Shown: piece after piece, positions 54,628 through 63,126 of the stretch | Layout: each line of letters opens with the position of its first letter | Position numbering within the stretch: the first letter of the stretch is position 1 | NCBI RefSeq assembly: GCF_001721045.1 | Contig: NZ_MDER01000075.1 | Span: forward strand, 62,001 to 126,000 | Length of the DNA stretch: 64,000 bases | Origin: Paenibacillus nuruki | Lineage (GTDB): Bacteria > Bacillota > Bacilli > Paenibacillales > Paenibacillaceae | Direction: 5' to 3' | Made by a program: the position numbers and the translations under genes | The notes under the pieces: generated by a model | What the model was told of the DNA's origin: nothing | Databases searched by the model: none | Seen by the model: the letters and a program-made list of their open reading frames with translations, nothing else

Positions 54628-55587
54628 ATGCAACATGAACTTCATACCGACTCGAATCTGTCGATTTCTGATTTTACCAAAGATCATGGACAAGATCTAT
54701 TGATCCATGTACCCGAAGAATTTAGCTTTACTGAAAATTATAGCCATTTATCAACAGCTACCAATGAGAGTTTATATACATTACGCAATGGAATGATCTA
54801 CAAAGCAATTGCTGTCGGTCAAGAAGCTACGATTGTTGAGATTAGTGATTATGATGAACATTATATGTTGATCCGTTTTGTCGAAGAAGATCAATCCATT
54901 TCACCTGCGTTACGTACAGGAGTTGCTCAGTATGTATACGATTGGTTTGATTTAGGGACAGACCTTGCCCCTTTTTATAAAATGGCTGCGCAAGATCCGC
55001 TACTCCAGCAAGCTGTGGTTTCCTTTTATGGATTGCGCAATATGGGGATTCCTGATCTATATGAAGCAATCTGCTGGGGTATTCTTGGTCAACAGATTAA
55101 TTTAGGATTTGCCTACACATTAAAAAGAAGATTTGTAGAGCATTTTGGACAAGCACTCATTTACAATGGTGAGTCTTACTGGCTATTTCCTACCGCTGAG
55201 ACGATTGCTACTCTTACTGTTGACGAATTAGCTGCGGCAGGCATGACAACTGTGAAAAAGTGTGAATATTTGATTGATACCGCTCAATTAATCGTTAACG
55301 GTACATTATCCAAAGACGAGCTTTTACAAGCAACTGATGTCAAACAAGCTGAAAAATTACTGGTGAAAATCCGGGGGATTGGCCCGTGGACGGCTCATTA
55401 TGTATTGATGCGTTGTCTACGCATGCCATCTGCTTTTCCTATTGATGATGTCGGTCTGCACAATTCGATCAAGCATGTGCTGAAAATGGATGCTAAGCCG
55501 ACCAAAGCTCATATTCTTGAATTATCTGCCGGTTGGTCGTTGTGGGAGTCGTATGCGACGTTTTACTTATGGCGGTTTTTGTACTGA
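54628..55587 (+). CDS. alkA: DNA-3-methyladenine glycosylase II
   Basis: The 319-aa base-excision enzyme removes alkylated bases. An N-terminal AlkA-type domain (about 15-110) precedes the HhH-GPD domain with AICWGILGQQINLGFAYTL, the helix-hairpin-helix KIRGIGPWTAHYV and the catalytic Asp in AFPIDDVGL (about residue 272). No ada gene lies nearby, which in some relatives is a partner. The ATG follows AATGGAGGCAC. It is read towards the inverted copy of the structured repeat, which begins about 15 bases after its stop and may end the transcript. Confidence 0.92.
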   Translation: MQHELHTDSNLSISDFTKDHGQDLLIHVPEEFSFTENYSHLSTATNESLYTLRNGMIYKAIAVGQEATIVEISDYDEHYMLIRFVEEDQSISPALRTGVAQYVYDWFDLGTDLAPFYKMAAQDPLLQQAVVSFYGLRNMGIPDLYEAICWGILGQQINLGFAYTLKRRFVEHFGQALIYNGESYWLFPTAETIATLTVDELAAAGMTTVKKCEYLIDTAQLIVNGTLSKDELLQATDVKQAEKLLVKIRGIGPWTAHYVLMRCLRMPSAFPIDDVGLHNSIKHVLKMDAKPTKAHILELSAGWSLWESYATFYLWRFLY

Positions 55588-55600
55588 AATTTGTAGGGTG

Positions 55601-55750
55601 TTCAATGGGAGGACGCTACGAGCGGTGGATGGTTCCTACCGTCGCTGGTAGGATCGGATATCTTGAATAACCGCTAAGCGGTCGATATCCGAGTCTTAAA
55701 GGCGACTTACGGAACAATCCTCCGCCCTTCGCTAGCGCCATTTGGGGGTA
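55601..55750 (-). repeat. Structured dispersed repeat, copy B (inverted relative to copy A)
   Basis: The core 55628-55708 is the reverse complement of 23574-23654 with 6 differences in 81. The same inner helices are kept (GTCGC/GCGAC, GGATATC/GATATCC, the ACCGC/GCGGT tip). The outer arms differ in sequence from copy A, but CGCTA/TAGCG, GCGG/CCGC, GAT/ATC and GTTCC/GGAAC still pair. It lies between alkA and a peptidase gene. Confidence 0.88.
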
Positions 55751-55794
55751 ACACAAGTTATAAATTGAAGTATAAGGGTAGGGGTAGGGGGAAT

Positions 55795-55960
55795 TGGAGA
55801 TATTTTAAAGATTTAAGGATTTTGAAGATTTACAGATTTGGAAGGGTGGTATGGATTTAGAAAATTTAAAGGGTTAAAGAATTTAAAGATTTTAAAGAAC
55901 TTAAAGATTTAAGAATTTAATAATTTAAGAATTTAAGGGCTTTAGAGAGTTTAGGGAGTT
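55795..55960 (-). repeat. Degenerate octamer tract beside repeat copy B
   Basis: Successive 8-9 base units such as AAAGATTT, AAGGATTT, ACAGATTT, AAAGAATTT and AAGAATTT fill this stretch. On the minus strand they read AAATCTTT, a variant of the AAATCTCT unit next to copy A, and lie on the same side of the element. There is no coding frame. Confidence 0.75.
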
Positions 55961-56098
55961 GAAAATTAATATGTTTAGGGTGGATTGATTTGTGTAGGTT
56001 ATGGGGTATGTTCTTGCGATTGAAAATGTAATCAGATAGTATTTAAGCAAGAATACGTATACATTTTGTGACTCTAATGAAGATAGGGGATATGAAAT

Positions 56099-58114
56099 AT
56101 GGGAAGTCGACGAGGCGTTGTTGCAGAAGATTTATATCGGTTTCATTGGGTCAAAAATCCGGTGATCTCACCGTTAGACGGTACAATTGTATATGAAATG
56201 CAGAAGGTAAATAAGAAGCAAGATGGATATGATTCCCATTTGCGACGGATGCAGGCAGATGGTAGTGAAGATATTCAATGGACAGCAGGCACTCATGATC
56301 GTGCTCCTGCTTGGTCACCAGACGGGAAGCAACTGGCTTTTTTACGTAAACAGGAGTCTGATTCCCATTTCCAGATCTGGATCATGTCTGCTTATGGTGG
56401 AGAAGCACATCAAGTGACTCATTTGGCTGAAGGAGTAGGTTCTTTTGTCTGGTCACCGGATAGTCAGTCCTTATTAATTGCAGCGACAAATAATGTATCA
56501 TCACAGCAAACGTCTAACGAATCAACAGATTCTAAAGAAGATTCGTCGGTTCCTTTATCCAAAAAGGCTTTGGAAATCGATCGAATCATTTACAAATCGG
56601 ATAGTGGTGGATTATGGGATGGAGGACGAACACATCTATATGTACATAAGCTAGCTGATCCATCGGGAACTTGGATCACAGCAGGAGAATATGATGTTGA
56701 AGATTTTGCCTGGTCACCGAATGGACAGCAGATTGCATATGTCGCTCATATTCCTACAGAAGATGAAGAAAATCCTGACTTTTCACGCAAAAATGATCTA
56801 TTTACGATCAACACGGAAGGTCATGAGCAACGCAAATGGACAGATCATCAATATGTCATTTCCAGTCTGACTTGGTCACCGGATGGACAATCTATTGCGA
56901 TGGTGGCAGATGATCAATCTTATTACAATGCGACGCTGAATCGACTGTATCAATTGTCTTTAGCGAGTGGAACGATTAAAGGGTTATGTGACCACGATGA
57001 TATGATGTTGCTGAATGCTGTAGTAGGAGATACAGGACTCAGTTCAACGTATAAGCCTGTTTATCATTCGGATGGACAAGCAATTGATGTATTATGTACT
57101 ACGTTTGGTGCTTGTCATTTACTATCAATGGCTACAGATGGTTCGGGTTATCAGACGGTGTTGGGTGGAGAGCGTAATATTCACTATTTTGCCCGTACAG
57201 CACAGCAACATATCGTCTTTATTGCGGCTGATCCATTGCAACCCGGTGAATTGTTTTACTGGCATCCAGAGACTGAAGTTGAGACGCGTCTGACTCACCA
57301 TAATGATGCTTTGCTTGCCGAACTGATCTTAAGCAAGCCTGAAGAAATGAGTGTCACTTCTGTAGATGGCAAAAGTCTTCAAGCGTGGATTATGCGTCCA
57401 GCCGGAGATCAAGCAGACAATCAGAAAGTGCCGACTATTCTAGAAATTCATGGTGGTCCTCATGCGATGTATGGATATACTTTTATGCTTGAATTTCAGC
57501 TATTAGTCTCGCAAGGATATGCTGTAATCTATGGTAATCCGCGTGGTAGTCATGGTTATGGTCAATTATTTGTAAATGCATGCCGTCATGATTATGGTGG
57601 TGGTGATTATCGAGACTTGATGGAAATCACAGACTATGCCATCGAGCATTACGACTGGATTGATCAAGAGCGATTAGGTGTAACGGGCGGTAGCTATGGT
57701 GGGTTTATGACCAACTGGATTGTAGGACAGACCGATCGTTTCAAAGCAGCAGTCACTCAGCGTTCGATCAGCAACTGGATGTCGATGTATGGGGTAAGCG
57801 ATATTGGTTTTTATTTTGTAGAAGATCAGATTGCAGGCAATCCGTGGGAACATTTCAATACCTTATGGGATCATTCCCCGCTAGCGTATGTGCAGAATGT
57901 CAAAACACCTATTTTGATACTGCATGGTGAAAAAGATCTGCGTTGCCCAATTGAGCAAGCTGAACAATGGTTTATAGCGTTAAAACGGTTGAATGCAGTG
58001 ACCAAGTTTGTTCGTTTCCCGGATGCCAATCATGAGTTATCTCGTAGCGGTCATCCTCAATTACGAATACAACGACTGAATCATATTGCCGATTGGTTTA
58101 ATCAGTATTTATAG
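56099..58114 (+). CDS. Prolyl-oligopeptidase-family (S9C) peptidase, YuxL-like
   Basis: The 671-aa protein has an N-terminal beta-propeller with repeated WSPDG/WSPNG motifs (for example APAWSPDGKQLAFL, FAWSPNGQQIAYV). A C-terminal alpha/beta-hydrolase domain follows, with VIYGNPRGSHGYG, the nucleophile in GVTGGSYGGFMTNW (Ser about 531), Asp in LHGEKDLRCP (about 610) and His in PDANHELS (about 644). It likely cleaves acylaminoacyl- or other short peptides in the cytoplasm; no signal peptide is seen. AGGGGA lies 8 bases before the ATG. Confidence 0.92.
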   Translation: MGSRRGVVAEDLYRFHWVKNPVISPLDGTIVYEMQKVNKKQDGYDSHLRRMQADGSEDIQWTAGTHDRAPAWSPDGKQLAFLRKQESDSHFQIWIMSAYGGEAHQVTHLAEGVGSFVWSPDSQSLLIAATNNVSSQQTSNESTDSKEDSSVPLSKKALEIDRIIYKSDSGGLWDGGRTHLYVHKLADPSGTWITAGEYDVEDFAWSPNGQQIAYVAHIPTEDEENPDFSRKNDLFTINTEGHEQRKWTDHQYVISSLTWSPDGQSIAMVADDQSYYNATLNRLYQLSLASGTIKGLCDHDDMMLLNAVVGDTGLSSTYKPVYHSDGQAIDVLCTTFGACHLLSMATDGSGYQTVLGGERNIHYFARTAQQHIVFIAADPLQPGELFYWHPETEVETRLTHHNDALLAELILSKPEEMSVTSVDGKSLQAWIMRPAGDQADNQKVPTILEIHGGPHAMYGYTFMLEFQLLVSQGYAVIYGNPRGSHGYGQLFVNACRHDYGGGDYRDLMEITDYAIEHYDWIDQERLGVTGGSYGGFMTNWIVGQTDRFKAAVTQRSISNWMSMYGVSDIGFYFVEDQIAGNPWEHFNTLWDHSPLAYVQNVKTPILILHGEKDLRCPIEQAEQWFIALKRLNAVTKFVRFPDANHELSRSGHPQLRIQRLNHIADWFNQYL

Positions 58115-58161
58115 ATATCACTGTAAGATCCAAAAAGTCAGATCAAAGGAGCTGAAGGAGT

Positions 58162-58716
58162 ATCGTACATACCGATCAAGAATTACAGATTCGTCCGATA
58201 ACTGAAGCCGATATTCCAATATTATGGGATTTAATATATAAAGACGAATCTCCAGAATGGAAAAAGTGGGATGCTCCTTATTATGATCATGTTCACGTTC
58301 CTTATGAGCAATACTGGCAAGATCGACTGCGTATTATAGAAAGTCCAAGCTTTTGGGTGATTGAAGTGAATCAGCATATCATCGGAATTGTCAGTTATTA
58401 CTGGGAGCATGAACCTTCATTATGGTTAGAAGTAGGGATTGTGATTTATGATCCTGCTTATTGGAGCGGGGGATATGGTACCAGAGCGCTGACATTATGG
58501 ATCGATCATCTATTTACAGCAATGCCACTGGTACGAGTAGGATTCACCACATGGTCAGGCAATGAACGGATGATTGCAGTCGGTTACAAGTTAGGCATGA
58601 TGCTGGAAGCACGTTTACGTAAATGCAGATTATATAACGGTGTTTATTACGATTCGATTCGTATGGGTATTTTGCGTGAAGAATGGAATCATCATCAAAT
58701 GCAAAGTGAGGTCTAG
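58162..58716 (+). CDS. GNAT acetyltransferase with no standard start codon (possible pseudogene)
   Basis: The reading frame is continuous and GNAT-like from about 58162 (ELQIRPITEADIPILWDLI, then residues up to GYGTRALTLWI and the RVGFTTWSGNERM end), giving about 184 residues. The first canonical start is GTG 58357, which would cut off the N-terminal third of the fold. After the in-frame stop at 58153 there is no ATG, GTG or TTG before the conserved start. An ATC at 58162 sits 10 bases after AAAGGAG and would read as ATG with one base change. Either a rare AUC start is used or the start has been lost. It follows the peptidase gene by 47 bases and may be cotranscribed. Confidence 0.7.
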   Translation: MVHTDQELQIRPITEADIPILWDLIYKDESPEWKKWDAPYYDHVHVPYEQYWQDRLRIIESPSFWVIEVNQHIIGIVSYYWEHEPSLWLEVGIVIYDPAYWSGGYGTRALTLWIDHLFTAMPLVRVGFTTWSGNERMIAVGYKLGMMLEARLRKCRLYNGVYYDSIRMGILREEWNHHQMQSEV

Positions 58717-58762
58717 AGTATAGACCATATTGATTGATAATGTATGGTGATGCATTACAGTA

Positions 58763-58808
58763 AAAAAAGAGTCTATTCCTATATTACCTAGGGATAGACT
58801 CTTTTTGT
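58763..58808. terminator. Bidirectional terminator
   Basis: AAAAAGAGTCTATTCCTA pairs with TAGGGATAGACTCTTTTT with T runs on both strands. It lies between the GNAT gene and the minus-strand SLH gene. Confidence 0.9.
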
Positions 58809-58903
58809 TTATACAGCTTATAAAGTGAACACTAACTATTGTATTCGCTGTTTAGAATAATAGAATATTCACTCCAAGGTAAACGTGAAAGTAAAAGTGA
58901 TTT

Positions 58904-59620
58904 TTATTTATCTAAACTATCGTCGGATGGAGATGGAGAAGGTTCAGGCATAGGATCAACAGTAGGTGTTTTGAGATGACTCATATACTCTAAAGCATTA
59001 TAGATCATGACTGCTGCTTCAGCACGAGTTACCTCGCCTTTTGGATCAAAGTTACCTTTACTATCTAACTTGTTGATATCTAGTGCTAATGAACGCTGAA
59101 TAGCACCCTGATAAGAAGGAGTGATTTTGCTATCATCTGCAATCTCAACAGGTTTAATGTTGATCATCGGCATATTACCGGCTTTTTCCATCGCTTGCAT
59201 CACAAAAGTTGTAAATTCTTCTTTTGTCATTTTAGCAGCAGGCTTCACATCTTTTGGAATATCAACACCATTTAGATTAGCGATAATAAATGCGTCTGAA
59301 TACCATACTTTATCTTTAACATTATTATAAAAGTCTTTCGCTTCTGGAGCTTTAATAAAAGTAAAAGCCGCTAGACTTAATTGGAAACTATTGACGATCA
59401 TTTGCACACCTTGCGCTGTATTGATCGTTTGATTAGGTTTGAATTGATCTGCTGTAACGCCGTTAATAAATCCACGATCTTTTAACGATTCAATTTTTTC
59501 ATGACCTGGTACTTTACTGATATCTGTAAAATCCCCACTCGCTGCAAAAGCTTGGCCACTTAAAGATAGTGTCAATACTGAAGCCGTAACGAATGTCATC
59601 CATTTTTGTTTGTTTCTCAT
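58904..59620 (-). CDS. Secreted SLH-domain protein
   Basis: The 238-aa precursor has a signal peptide (charged MRNKQKW, hydrophobic VTASVLTLSLS, cleavage after GQAFA). At least two S-layer homology modules follow: about residues 30-85 (FTDISKVPGHEKIESLKDRG) and about 160-215 (GNFDPKGEVTRAEAAVMIYN), with a less clear one between. A Pro/Ser/Asp tail (PMPEPSPSPSDD) ends it. SLH modules bind pyruvylated wall polymers, so it should be surface-attached. The ATG at 59620 follows GAGGTGA by 6 bases. It has no other domain, so its role is unclear. Confidence 0.87.
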   Translation of the reverse strand: MRNKQKWMTFVTASVLTLSLSGQAFAASGDFTDISKVPGHEKIESLKDRGFINGVTADQFKPNQTINTAQGVQMIVNSFQLSLAAFTFIKAPEAKDFYNNVKDKVWYSDAFIIANLNGVDIPKDVKPAAKMTKEEFTTFVMQAMEKAGNMPMINIKPVEIADDSKITPSYQGAIQRSLALDINKLDSKGNFDPKGEVTRAEAAVMIYNALEYMSHLKTPTVDPMPEPSPSPSDDSLDK

Positions 59621-59683
59621 TACCAATCACCTCGGTTAATTATTAGCCTTAATTGGCTTGCTTATCCTTACAGACGCAAAGGA

Positions 59684-59712
59684 TTTAAAATAAGTTGCAA
59701 AAAGATAGTCAA
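59684..59712 (-). promoter_or_regulatory. Candidate promoter of the SLH gene
   Basis: On the minus strand, TTGACT (59712-59707) and TTTAAA (59689-59684) are 17 bases apart, about 65 bases before the start. The rest of the 59627-60007 gap shows no other assigned feature. Confidence 0.45.
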
Positions 59713-60007
59713 ATTTTTATAAATTGATTTTAGGAATATTTACTTTTGGAATTATATGTAACTAAATTCATATTGTCGATTATAGGACTTTAGAATTTGT
59801 TTTATACAGCATTCGACAAATGAAGTCCTAGTTAACATAATGAGATTTTTGACGGATCAGGGTCTATAGAATCAATTAACGAAAATAGTTCAAAATATGT
59901 TTAATTTATGTTTTCATTCTCAAAAAGCAGGGGTATATACACATTACAAGATACAAAACAAAAACAAACAAATTTGACGGACGAAAGGAAGCGTGGAGCA
60001 AATGAAT

Positions 60008-60169
60008 ATGAGTATTCACCACATGACACCATACAACTACAACCACTTCAGACAGCAATCAAACGCAACCGTTCAAAAAGCAGCGGATAAAGAAACACCT
60101 AAAAGTTTTCAAGATATTTTGAACGCACAATTGAGTTCTACACGAATCCCTGTTAAAACTCGCGCTTAA
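60008..60169 (+). CDS. Small uncharacterised protein (53 aa)
   Basis: A 53-codon frame starts at ATG 60008 (or ATG 60002), after GAAAGGAAG and GTGGAGC. It encodes a basic, His/Gln/Asn-rich N-terminus (SIHHMTPYNYNHFRQQ) and a C-terminal KSFQDILNAQLSS segment that could form a helix. It stands alone between the divergent SLH gene and a strong terminator at 60256, the layout of an independent small gene. I do not recognise the family. The short F-Q-D-I-L motif recalls the N-termini of some flagellar-associated proteins, but this is weak. Confidence 0.55.
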   Translation: MSIHHMTPYNYNHFRQQSNATVQKAADKETPKSFQDILNAQLSSTRIPVKTRA

Positions 60170-60255
60170 TTAAAACGATAAAAAAACATAGAATACATAT
60201 TAAGCATGTTTCTTTATGAATACATGCTTACCGTTATGCATATCATAGAATACCT

Positions 60256-60303
60256 GCAAAAGTAACCCAGTGAATTGATTCACTGAAGGTTGCTTTTTTT
60301 ATT
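60256..60303 (+). terminator. Terminator after the small ORF
   Basis: AGTAACCCAGTGAAT pairs with ATTCACTGAAGGTTGCT with a small internal loop, followed by seven T. Confidence 0.85.
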
Positions 60304-60381
60304 TTGTTTACCTATATTTGTTATTATAAAATCGCTTTCATTTTCGAAAAAGGGTATGATATTAAAAGAGGAGGAGATAAT

Positions 60382-61167
60382 ATGGCTTTAATTCAATGTG
60401 AATTCTATTCAGAAGTACTAGGGCTTTCATCTACAATGAATGTGATTTTACCACAGGAAACTCATTCTCAAATTGGAATGGAAGGTAAAGTAACCGGAGG
60501 TAAGCATCCTACATTGTATTTACTACATGGTCTATCTGATGATCATTCGATCTGGTTAAGACGGACATCGATAGAACGCTATGCAGCAGAATATGGTATT
60601 GCAGTTGTAATGCCTGCGGCACATCGTAGTTTTTATACAGATATGAAGCAAGGCGGAGATTACTTCAAGTTCGTGAGTGAAGAATTACCACAACTCGCTG
60701 AATCGTTTTTCCCGCTGTCTGATCGTCGTGAAGACCGTTTTGTAGCTGGTTTGTCAATGGGCGGTTATGGCGCACTCAAGCTAGGCTTACGTCGACCTGA
60801 TCGTTATGCAGCCGCAGCCAGTCTATCTGGAGCAACTGATGCAAGTGCATTGTATGAACGTGGCGATGTTGCCTACACTCAAGAGCTAGAGCGTATTTTC
60901 GGAACAGTTGAAGAATTACGTGGTTCAGAAAATGATTTATTTTATCTGACAGAACAACTTGCTCAATCCAATAGCACTGAAGTTCCGCAATTATATCAAT
61001 GCTGTGGAACAGAAGACTTCTTGTATGAGCATAATATTCGGTTCCGTGATCATGTGAAGCAATTGGGATTAGCATTAACGTATGAAGAAGAGCCAGGCGA
61101 GCATGAATGGGGATATTGGGATACCAAAATCCAGCATGTACTGGAATGGTTGCCTCTTCGTAAATAG
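60382..61167 (+). CDS. Esterase of the S-formylglutathione hydrolase/tributyrin esterase type
   Basis: The 261-aa alpha/beta-hydrolase matches the EstA/FrmB-like group. It has [20 protein letters not shown] near residue 47, [14 protein letters not shown], the nucleophile in [13 protein letters not shown] (Ser about 124), an Asp in [10 protein letters not shown] and His in [11 protein letters not shown]. These enzymes cleave short acyl or aryl esters. GAGGAGGAGAT precedes the ATG at 60382; the frame opens at 60304 inside the preceding terminator, so the shorter start is right. It is a single-gene unit. Confidence 0.92.
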   Translation: MALIQCEFYSEVLGLSSTMNVILPQETHSQIGMEGKVTGGKHPTLYLLHGLSDDHSIWLRRTSIERYAAEYGIAVVMPAAHRSFYTDMKQGGDYFKFVSEELPQLAESFFPLSDRREDRFVAGLSMGGYGALKLGLRRPDRYAAAASLSGATDASALYERGDVAYTQELERIFGTVEELRGSENDLFYLTEQLAQSNSTEVPQLYQCCGTEDFLYEHNIRFRDHVKQLGLALTYEEEPGEHEWGYWDTKIQHVLEWLPLRK

Positions 61168-61203
61168 ACCACTTTACTTATCGTATCAATTTTATACACA
61201 TAA

Positions 61204-61250
61204 CAAAAACCACCTGTTTGGTCTTAAGGCTCCCAATAGGTGGTTTTTAA
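61204..61250. terminator. Bidirectional terminator
   Basis: AAAAACCACCT pairs with AGGTGGTTTTT, with an inner TTGG/CCAA helix. T runs occur on both strands, for the esterase and the convergent channel gene. Confidence 0.87.
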
Positions 61251-61297
61251 TATTTTTATATGAGTCATTGTTGGCTATAGGATGTTATACATGATGA

Positions 61298-62383
61298 TCA
61301 AGAAGAAGCTTCCACTTCTTGCATGACGATACGCTGTGTTGGATAAGCTAATTTCACTTTTTCTTCTTCTAAGATATCTAAAATCATCAGATTAAGATGT
61401 TGACGGTATTCTAGATTTTCGCCCCAAGCAGCGGTTTTAGTGAAACATTGCACCAGAATACCCAGACTACTTTCGTTAAATTCATTGAATTTGACCATAG
61501 CGGAATCTGCTACGACATTATCATCTGTATCTAACTCTGATTGAATACGAGAGACCACTCGTGCTAAGGCATCTCGATTAGAATCTAAAGCCACCCGAAG
61601 AGGGAACGAAATTTTGCGTTTTCCCATTTGACTACCGTTAGTAATCGGTTGTGCAGCTAATTTGGAATTGGGTACAATCACCAGTGCATCAGTAAAAGTA
61701 CGGATTTTGGAACTACGGAACGTAATATCTTCGACAATCCCTTCGATATCCGGTGTAGAGATCCAATCACCTTTCGAGAACGGTCTTTCCAAAATAATAA
61801 TAATCCCTGCGATTACATTACTTAATGTTTCTTGAGCAGCTAGAGCCACAGCAAGACTGCCAAGCCCCATACCTGCGACTAGACCGTTAATACTGAATCC
61901 CCATTCTCCACCGACAATTGTTATAACAAGTACAACAACGATCACGCGTAATACTTTGGATAGAAAAGGAATAATCATGCTTGTAGCATCCAATCCAAAT
62001 CGCTTACTCATACTTTCTAACATAAGCGAAGAGGAAGCAGACACATTATAGATTCCCCATCCCAAAAGGATAATACCAATACTGCGATAAATACGGTCAA
62101 TCCCGATAATAAATGTCCATTGTTCATGCATAAAGTATCGCAAAGCCAAGTAAGTACCGATTAAAGTAAAAAAGGCTTGTAGTGGTCGTTCAAAAGCTTG
62201 CAACCAGCGAAGAACAGCTAGATGACTATCAAATCGTCGTAAAACAAAAGTAAATAAATAGCGTGTAAATAATTTGCGGAAAGCTAAAAAAACAATCAGT
62301 ATTGCAATTGATACAAGTAGATCAATCCAGCGGATATTGTAATACCACGCAACTAGATTGTCCCACAACGAATAAAAATACAT
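61298..62383 (-). CDS. Small-conductance mechanosensitive channel (MscS family)
   Basis: The 361-aa membrane protein has four to five hydrophobic segments in the first 170 residues. The MscS pore helix and beta domain follow (GLVAGMGLGSLAVALAAQETLSN in two parts at about 172-195, then ERPFSKGDWI and VEDITFRSSKIRTF). The C-terminal alpha/beta domain has VPNSKLAAQPITNGS. It would release solutes on osmotic downshift. Of the in-frame ATGs at 62404, 62392 and 62383, the last has AAAGGATGGTGG at proper distance. It is convergent with the esterase gene. Confidence 0.9.
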   Translation of the reverse strand: MYFYSLWDNLVAWYYNIRWIDLLVSIAILIVFLAFRKLFTRYLFTFVLRRFDSHLAVLRWLQAFERPLQAFFTLIGTYLALRYFMHEQWTFIIGIDRIYRSIGIILLGWGIYNVSASSSLMLESMSKRFGLDATSMIIPFLSKVLRVIVVVLVITIVGGEWGFSINGLVAGMGLGSLAVALAAQETLSNVIAGIIIILERPFSKGDWISTPDIEGIVEDITFRSSKIRTFTDALVIVPNSKLAAQPITNGSQMGKRKISFPLRVALDSNRDALARVVSRIQSELDTDDNVVADSAMVKFNEFNESSLGILVQCFTKTAAWGENLEYRQHLNLMILDILEEEKVKLAYPTQRIVMQEVEASS

Positions 62384-62523
62384 ATCCACCATCCTTTGCT
62401 TCATCTTCTATGTTGTTATCTATTATTAACCGATTTGCACCTGTTCGATAGAATGCCGAAGCAAACAGCTTCTAACATCGTGAAAAGGATAAGTTTTATA
62501 AGAAGAAAATCACAAAAAAAAGC

Positions 62524-62560
62524 ATAAAAAAAGCCTGCTCCCGAAGGAACAGACTTTTTG
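62524..62560 (-). terminator. Terminator after the GlsB-type gene
   Basis: On the minus strand, AAAAGTCTGTTCC pairs with GGAGCAGGCTTTT around TTCG, followed by T. Confidence 0.82.
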
Positions 62561-62604
62561 AGATCATAAGATATTGAATATCTTATGATACATAATGATG
62601 TGTG

Positions 62605-62862
62605 TTAACCGCGTGATCTTCTAGAAGAACGCATGATAGCACTCACGATAGCAATAACAATCACAGCACCGATAATCGCTTGAATAATGAAGAATCCACC
62701 GATTTCTGGACCCCAAGTACCAAGCAACATGTTACCTAACCAACCACCGATGAAACCTGCGATGATGTTACCAATAATACCACCTGGAACGTCACGTCCT
62801 ACGATCATACCTGCGATCCAACCAATAATACCACCTACGATTAATGCCCATAACCAACCCAT
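62605..62862 (-). CDS. GlsB/YeaQ/YmgE-family stress membrane protein
   Basis: The 85-aa protein is nearly all hydrophobic, with three helices and many small-residue motifs (LWALIVGGIIGWIAGMIVG, GIIGNIIAGFIGGWLGNMLLG) and a short basic end (RSSRRSRG). This is the transglycosylase-associated / GlsB family, often stress-induced and of unknown mechanism. AGGAGGCGACAAC precedes the ATG on the minus strand. It has its own terminator and lies upstream of the MscS gene, so both may belong to an envelope or osmotic stress group by inference. Confidence 0.9.
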   Translation of the reverse strand: MGWLWALIVGGIIGWIAGMIVGRDVPGGIIGNIIAGFIGGWLGNMLLGTWGPEIGGFFIIQAIIGAVIVIAIVSAIMRSSRRSRG

Positions 62863-63096
62863 TGTTGTCGCCTCCTAATAATTAAATGTCTTTTTTAAGA
62901 TAGTTGAATAACTACACTAAATCACTTGATTTATAACATTTGTGTTACAACAAGCACTTAGAAGATTTATTCAGCAATCTCTTCTCGTCTATTTATTAAC
63001 CATTGTTTAGCAATCGAAACCATATGTTTAAAATTTAATAAATAAATAACTAAAAATAATGAGTTAAATAGGGTAAATGTGCATTTGAAATTATGT

Positions 63097-63124
63097 AAAA
63101 AAAGGCTGGAAACCAGCCTTTTTG
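63097..63124. terminator. Terminator after the manganese catalase gene
   Basis: AAAAAAAGGCTGG-GAAA-CCAGCCTTTTT-type compact hairpin (AAGGCTGG against CCAGCCTT) with T runs on both strands; used by the minus-strand catalase. Confidence 0.9.
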
Positions 63125-63126
63125 CT

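Noticed and set aside
59908-60090. 60-codon frame overlapping the small gene at 60008
   Set aside because: The frame at 60008 has the better ribosome site and ends just before a terminator; this one covers the ribosome site itself and ends without a terminator of its own.
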